A DNA stretch of 64,000 nt from Euphorbia lathyris. Its lineage: Eukaryota > Streptophyta > Magnoliopsida > Malpighiales > Euphorbiaceae. The notes under the pieces are model-generated. The model did not search any database, was not told the DNA's origin, and worked only from the letters and a program-made list of their open reading frames with translations. The position numbers and the translations under genes were made by a program. The stretch covers positions 32,758,256 through 32,822,255 of the forward strand of contig NC_088911.1 in the NCBI RefSeq assembly GCF_963576675.1. Direction: 5' to 3'. Positions 59,856-64,000 of this stretch are shown here, one piece after another; position 1 is the first letter of the stretch, and every line of letters starts with the position of its first letter.

Positions 59856-61286
59856 TGTTAAAACACCTTTCCACAAGATTTTGATTTGACAAAATCATCC
59901 ATGATTAAGAGGCAATTAAATTTAAATGCTTTGATTTAATTGTACTAATGTGTTTGTTCAATACTGAGTGCAAAAATATATATATAAAGTAAGACAGATC
60001 AAAAGTCAGCATAAGCCAAAGCTGAGTGAAACGGAACTCAGCATGAAAGAATAAGAAGCTGAGTGGAGTAGAACTTAGCATCAGAAACTTCCTTCAAAAG
60101 TCGGCAGAACGAAGCTGACTATATTAGAAGAATCCTTCAGAGTTATACAAACAGAACAAAGCTGAGTAAGAAGGAACTCAGCATGGAAGTAGAACATTCG
60201 GAGATAACAAATGAAGCTGAGTGACAGTCAGGACAGCATGAAGGATCCGTTTACTAAAAGACAAAGTCTGCCAATCTTCTGCACCAATAATTGAAGCCTC
60301 GAAAATACAAAGAAGACTAATTCCAAGAATCATGGGTCAATGGATTATTGGTAAAAGACAACTGGCACAAAAAGACAAGTCTGATGCAAGAAGACAAAAC
60401 TGACGCCTGAAGAAAACAGAGGAAGGGAATGGCGGAACAGACTGAAGCTGACCAGAAGCTGTCTGCTAAAAGAGCCATTTTGGACTTAACGGCTAATTCA
60501 TCTCAAATGATCAAATCTTCAGAATTCATCTATAAAAGGACAATGGTAGTTCTTGGATCATTTGTCGAAGCATCAAAAGAAGAATACAAAGAGAGAAAAT
60601 CTTCAATGCACTCAAATACAAAAGATCTTACACCGAATCTTCCATTCTTTGTGTAAATGCTAGATTGATTGTTTTGTAATCATCTAAGGCATTCTTTAGT
60701 TGAAAAAGAACAAGTTTATGATCAATAGGAATATTGAGAGTGTTAAGCTGAGTGCTTGGTTATAAGCATTCAGTGGTAGAGAAATCTAGGTGCTGGGTTG
60801 TAGCACTTAGTAGGAGTTGAGTAGACGAATAGAGGAAGGTACTCTTGCATATTCAACTGCCTTGTAATTGGTTTGTGCTCTACCGTTAAAGAGCTCAGTA
60901 TTGGATTCAAAAAGCCCGGAGGACTCTGGGGACTGGACGTAGGCAGAGAGGCCGAACCAGGATAAGTAATACTGAGTAATCTCTAAACTCTCTCTTATGT
61001 TGCATGTGTTGTTTGCTTTATTTACTCAGCATATAAATTGCCTAAGCTGACCGTGAGTAAATAAGTGGTGCTGAGTTAGAAGCTGACCTCCAAGAGTGTC
61101 AATTCCTAACTTACAAGAAAATAACTTTAGTCAACATCTGACTAAAGCTATCTTAAAACACATCTCACCAAGCTGACCAAAAGCTGAGTTAACAAACTCT
61201 TAAAATAACTTCTAGTCAGCATAATTAAACGTGAAAAAGTTATATTAGTTCCTAACCCCCCTGGAACTAATTACTAGGGACCAACA
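59856..61286 (+). repeat. 3' LTR of Sirevirus
   Basis: It starts TGTTAAAACACC (one change from the 5' LTR) and ends ACCAACA before the duplicated ctatc. Confidence 0.93.
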
Positions 61287-61291
61287 CTATC

Positions 61292-63030
61292 TACTGGGCT
61301 CTAAGTTCGTTGTGAAGACGGACAATGTGGCAACGAGCTACTTCCTGAATCAGAAGAAGCTCACACCGAAGTAGGTCAGATGGCAAGCGTTTCTAGCCGA
61401 ATTCGACTTCACATTGGAGCACAAGCCGGGGAAGGCCAATCTGGTGGCCGATGCTCTGAGCAGAAAGGGGGAGCTTGCAGCGCTTTCCCAACCAGAGTTT
61501 CTGTGGATTTCAACGGTCCGTGAAGGCCTAGAACATGATCCGCTGGCCAAGAGTTTGAGAGAATTGGCCGCAAATGGGAAGACTCGCAGGTTCTAGTTAG
61601 AAGATGGGTTACTTCTCACCAAGGGAAACAGAGTCTATGTTCCACGATGGCAGGGGCTGAGAAAGATGGTGATTAGGGAATGTCACGATTCTCAGTGGAC
61701 AGGACATCCAGGAGTGCACCGAATAGCAGCTCTTATCGAGCGTACTTTCTTTTGGCCGCAGATGCGGGAAGACATCGAACTGTATGTGAAAACTTATCTT
61801 GTTTGTCAGCAGGACAAAATCGAACAGAACAAGCCCGCCGGGTTGTTACAACCGTTACCAATACTAGAGAGACCGTGGGAGAGCATCTCGATGGATTTTA
61901 TTACGTGCCTGCCGAAGTCAGAGGCATGTAGTAACATTATGGTGGTAGTTGACCGGTTTAGCAAGTACAGCGTTTTTATCCCGGTACAGACAAAATTCAA
62001 CACTGAAGATGCATCTAGGTTATTCTTCAAGTATGTCGTGAAGTATTGGGGCATTCCGAGAACAATTGTGAGCGATCGGGACACCCGATTCACAGGTCAT
62101 TTTTGGACAGAGCTGTTCAAATTGTTGGGATCCGAGTTGAATTTCTCAACAAGTTTTCACCCGCAGACAGATGGCCAGACAGAACGGGTGAATGCGTTGC
62201 TGGAGTTATACTTGCGGCATTACGTGAGTGCCAATCAGAAAAATTGGGCGAAGTTGCTCGACATTGCTCAGTTTTCGTATAACATGTAGAGGTCCGAATC
62301 AACCGGGGCCAGCCCGTTCGAGATAGTAACGGGACAGCAGCCGACTACACCTCAAGACATCGGTGTTGGGGTCAAAAGTCCTAATCCAGCAGCATTCAAG
62401 TTTGCCAAGAGTTGGCAAGAGAGCCGGGAGCTGGCTCGATCTTCTTTGGCCAAAGCAGCAAAGAAGATGAAGAAGTGGGCAGATGCCAAGAGACGGCATC
62501 GTGAGTTTGAGGAAGGAGAACTGGTGATGGTGAAGTTGCTTCCCCATCAAAGCCGAAGGATTGCCAAGCTGCACAAGGGGTTGGTGCTGCGCTATGAGGG
62601 GCCGTTTCCGGTGGAAAGGCGGGTAGGCAAGTTAGCCTATAGGGTCCAATTACCATCTCATTTGGAACTCCACCCAGTGTTCCATGTGAGTTATCTCAAG
62701 CCCTGCTACAAAGATCTGGAAGATCCGAGCAGGAATGAGTCACACAGGCAGCCGACAGCCATCACGACTCAGCACGATCACGAAGTGGCAGAAATATTGG
62801 GACACCGGGAAATTAAAGCTAGGGGCAGCCATCCTAGCTATACCGAATATTTTGTCAAGTGGAAGGGACTTCCGGATAGTGAGGCGAGCTGGGAGAACGA
62901 ACTCAGCTTGTGGGACAGTAGGGGCATTTTGGACAATTACCACCGAGAAGCAATGGGGTCGTTGCTCATTGGAGTGGGGGAGAATGTGACGTCCGGGTCA
63001 AGTCACTCCAACACAAGGCAACATCCGTAA
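61292..63030 (+). pseudogene. chromovirus RNase H end, integrase and chromodomain
   Basis: One frame with three stops (TAG at about 61371, about 61594 and 62287). RNase H ends with FTLEHKPGKANLVADALSRK. In the integrase zinc region, HPGVHR and YLVCQQDK show one cysteine replaced by tyrosine. The core has ISMDFITCLPK, IVSDRDTRF and GQTERVN as DDE residues. The C-terminal GPF-type module is LRYEGPFPVERRVGKLAYRV and HPVFHVSYLKPC. The chromodomain at about 62775-62945 is VAEILGHREIK, YTEYFVKWKGLPDSEASWE. Chromodomains can steer integration to marked chromatin. The frame runs about 45 bases into the 3' LTR. Confidence 0.9.
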
Positions 63031-63808
63031 GGCAACGGGCCCGGAGCAGGCAGGCAACGCGGCATGGCACTCTGGGTAGAGAGTGCTTCCCCCCTATAGT
63101 GTGTCTTATACCAACTTAGGACCCTTCGTCAGCAGACATTGCCAAGCCCCGTACACCACAGGGTCGCCGAGCTCACCTAGACCATCCAACAGTTGAACCA
63201 ATGGTTTAGGGACACTCAAGGGGGTTGTATGAGCCTATGATCTTTATTTGACACGGAAGAAATATTGCTGATTGTGAGAATTGGCAAGGTGCCAAGTGTG
63301 CGGGTCCGCAGGATTTAGCCAGCAGGGACAGCGGGCCCGCCAGGAGCCAACTCAGCTAAGAAGCTTCCTAGAAGCTGTCCACGTGGTCTAAATGCTGCCA
63401 AGGATCTTAGATCACAATCATTGACCCAGGATAAGATCTTGAAGATAGGAAGACATGGGCAAAGATGGGCATAGAGATGGGCACAGGGATGGGCACTTTG
63501 ACTTGTCAGCCACATCATCAGCTTTGTTTAGTATAAATAGGAGGCTAGGCTCATTGTACAAAACACACTGAAATTGTATATCTTATTGCTCTGTAAAGTT
63601 ATACTTTCTATCAATAAGAAACTCTCTCTTCCTCACTTGCTTATCTTTTGCTACATTCTGTCTTGGTCACTAAAAGTATTCCGCTGTGCATTTTATCTTT
63701 GCTTTGCCACACTGCTTAGCAAGGTTTGGGTAGGCTGACTAGCTTTCAGAGATAGTATTGCTAGTGCCGCACGAGGTTCAATTGCCGGGAGAAATTGTGC
63801 CCGTGACA
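62985..63808 (+). repeat. 3' LTR of chromovirus
   Basis: TGTGACGTCC to CCGTGACA, preceded by the purine tract GGAGTGGGGGAGAA. TATAAATAGG at about 63531. It lacks a 12-bp segment found in the 5' LTR near 33422. Confidence 0.93.
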
Positions 63809-63867
63809 TATTGTATGGAATTTTAAAAAGAGTAACAATAATTATATATATAAGTAATAATGATGGG

Positions 63868-63931
<64 letters not shown>

Positions 63932-64000
63932 AAGCCCAAAATATACCTAAAATATCATTAATATTTACATCAGTTTTGCTATAAATTTGTGCTGTTTATA
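63809..64000. repeat. A+T-rich flank with (TA)n microsatellite
   Basis: The flank starts with tatt, matching the bases before 32930. About 30 TA units at 63868-63927. No gene to the window end. Confidence 0.9.

Larger units (their letters stand above)
41039..61286 (+). mobile_element. Sirevirus-type Ty1/copia element with env-like ORF
   Basis: LTRs 41039-42479 and 59856-61286 (1441 and 1431 bp) start TGTT and end ACCAACA. The 5-bp target duplication ctatc is perfect at 41034-41038 and 61287-61291. Internal: PBS, gag with several zinc knuckles, copia-order pol (protease, integrase, RT, RNase H), a spacer with a promoter-like segment, and an env-like ORF split by another copia element (49069-57669). 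Long LTRs, multiple gag zinc fingers and an extra ORF after pol are marks of the SIRE/Maximus lineage. About two dozen substitutions between LTRs by eye. Confidence 0.92.
32930..63808 (+). mobile_element. Ty3/gypsy chromovirus, outermost element of a nested block
   Basis: The LTRs at 32930-33765 and 62985-63808 start TGTGACGTCC and end CCCGTGACA. The target duplication is tatt (4 bases clear; a fifth base is ambiguous). Internal parts: PBS 33768, gag-protease 33811-35574, RNase H 40725-41038 continued at 61292, integrase and chromodomain 61300-63030. The RT core is missing and is replaced by a gag-protease gypsy element (35575-40724). A Sirevirus (41039-61286) splits the RNase H. Galadriel or a related chromovirus clade is possible; not determined. 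Hand comparison of the two LTRs shows roughly 19 substitutions and a 12-bp indel. Confidence 0.9.

Overview
The window is nuclear DNA from a flowering plant, most likely a eudicot; I cannot name the species. Evidence for this: a ten-exon importin-alpha gene with GT-AG introns, a base composition rich in A+T, plant lineages of Ty3/gypsy and Ty1/copia retrotransposons, plant-type hAT and PIF/Harbinger elements, and many (TA)n microsatellites. I see no bacterial gene, operon or CRISPR array. One intact cellular gene sits in a landscape made mostly of nested, decayed mobile elements.

Layout. 1-10823: a degraded Ty3/gypsy element of the Tat lineage. It has gag, protease, RT, RNase H, an extra archaeal-type RNase H and integrase, then a long 3' region carrying a spliced antisense gene, then the LTR. 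A solo LTR (3821-5492) interrupts its pol. Past the LTR a second gag start follows and is cut off at about 11293. 11294-15010: two long inverted-repeat (foldback) elements of different families. 15040-24390: gene-poor DNA with small inverted-repeat elements, a PIF/Harbinger derivative (16255-18664) containing a hAT MITE, an unrecognised coding remnant and a LINE-type RNase H fragment. 24399-29195: importin alpha on the minus strand, 533 codons, apparently intact. 30436-32505: a second copy of the first foldback family, in opposite orientation.

32930-63808 is a Russian-doll insertion. The outer shell is a Ty3/gypsy chromovirus (chromodomain at the end of pol). A gag-protease-only gypsy element with tandem LTR topology (35575-40724) replaces the chromovirus RT core. 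A Sirevirus-type copia element (41039-61286, 5-bp target duplication) sits in the chromovirus RNase H. A third element, a copia with 2.07-kb LTRs (49069-57669), splits the Sirevirus env-like ORF. By-eye LTR divergence (about 2.3% outer, about 1.6% for each inner copia) fits this order.

The retrotransposon ORFs carry frameshifts and stop codons. Most stops look like C-to-T or G-to-A changes, as expected from deamination of methylated cytosine. The most notable observations are the antisense spliced gene of the Tat element, an apparent private promoter (TATA box plus G-box) in front of the Sirevirus env-like ORF, a 16-bp palindrome shared by otherwise different foldback elements, inverted tRNA-like segments inside one foldback element, and an array of short hairpin motifs in the LTR of the gag-protease element.
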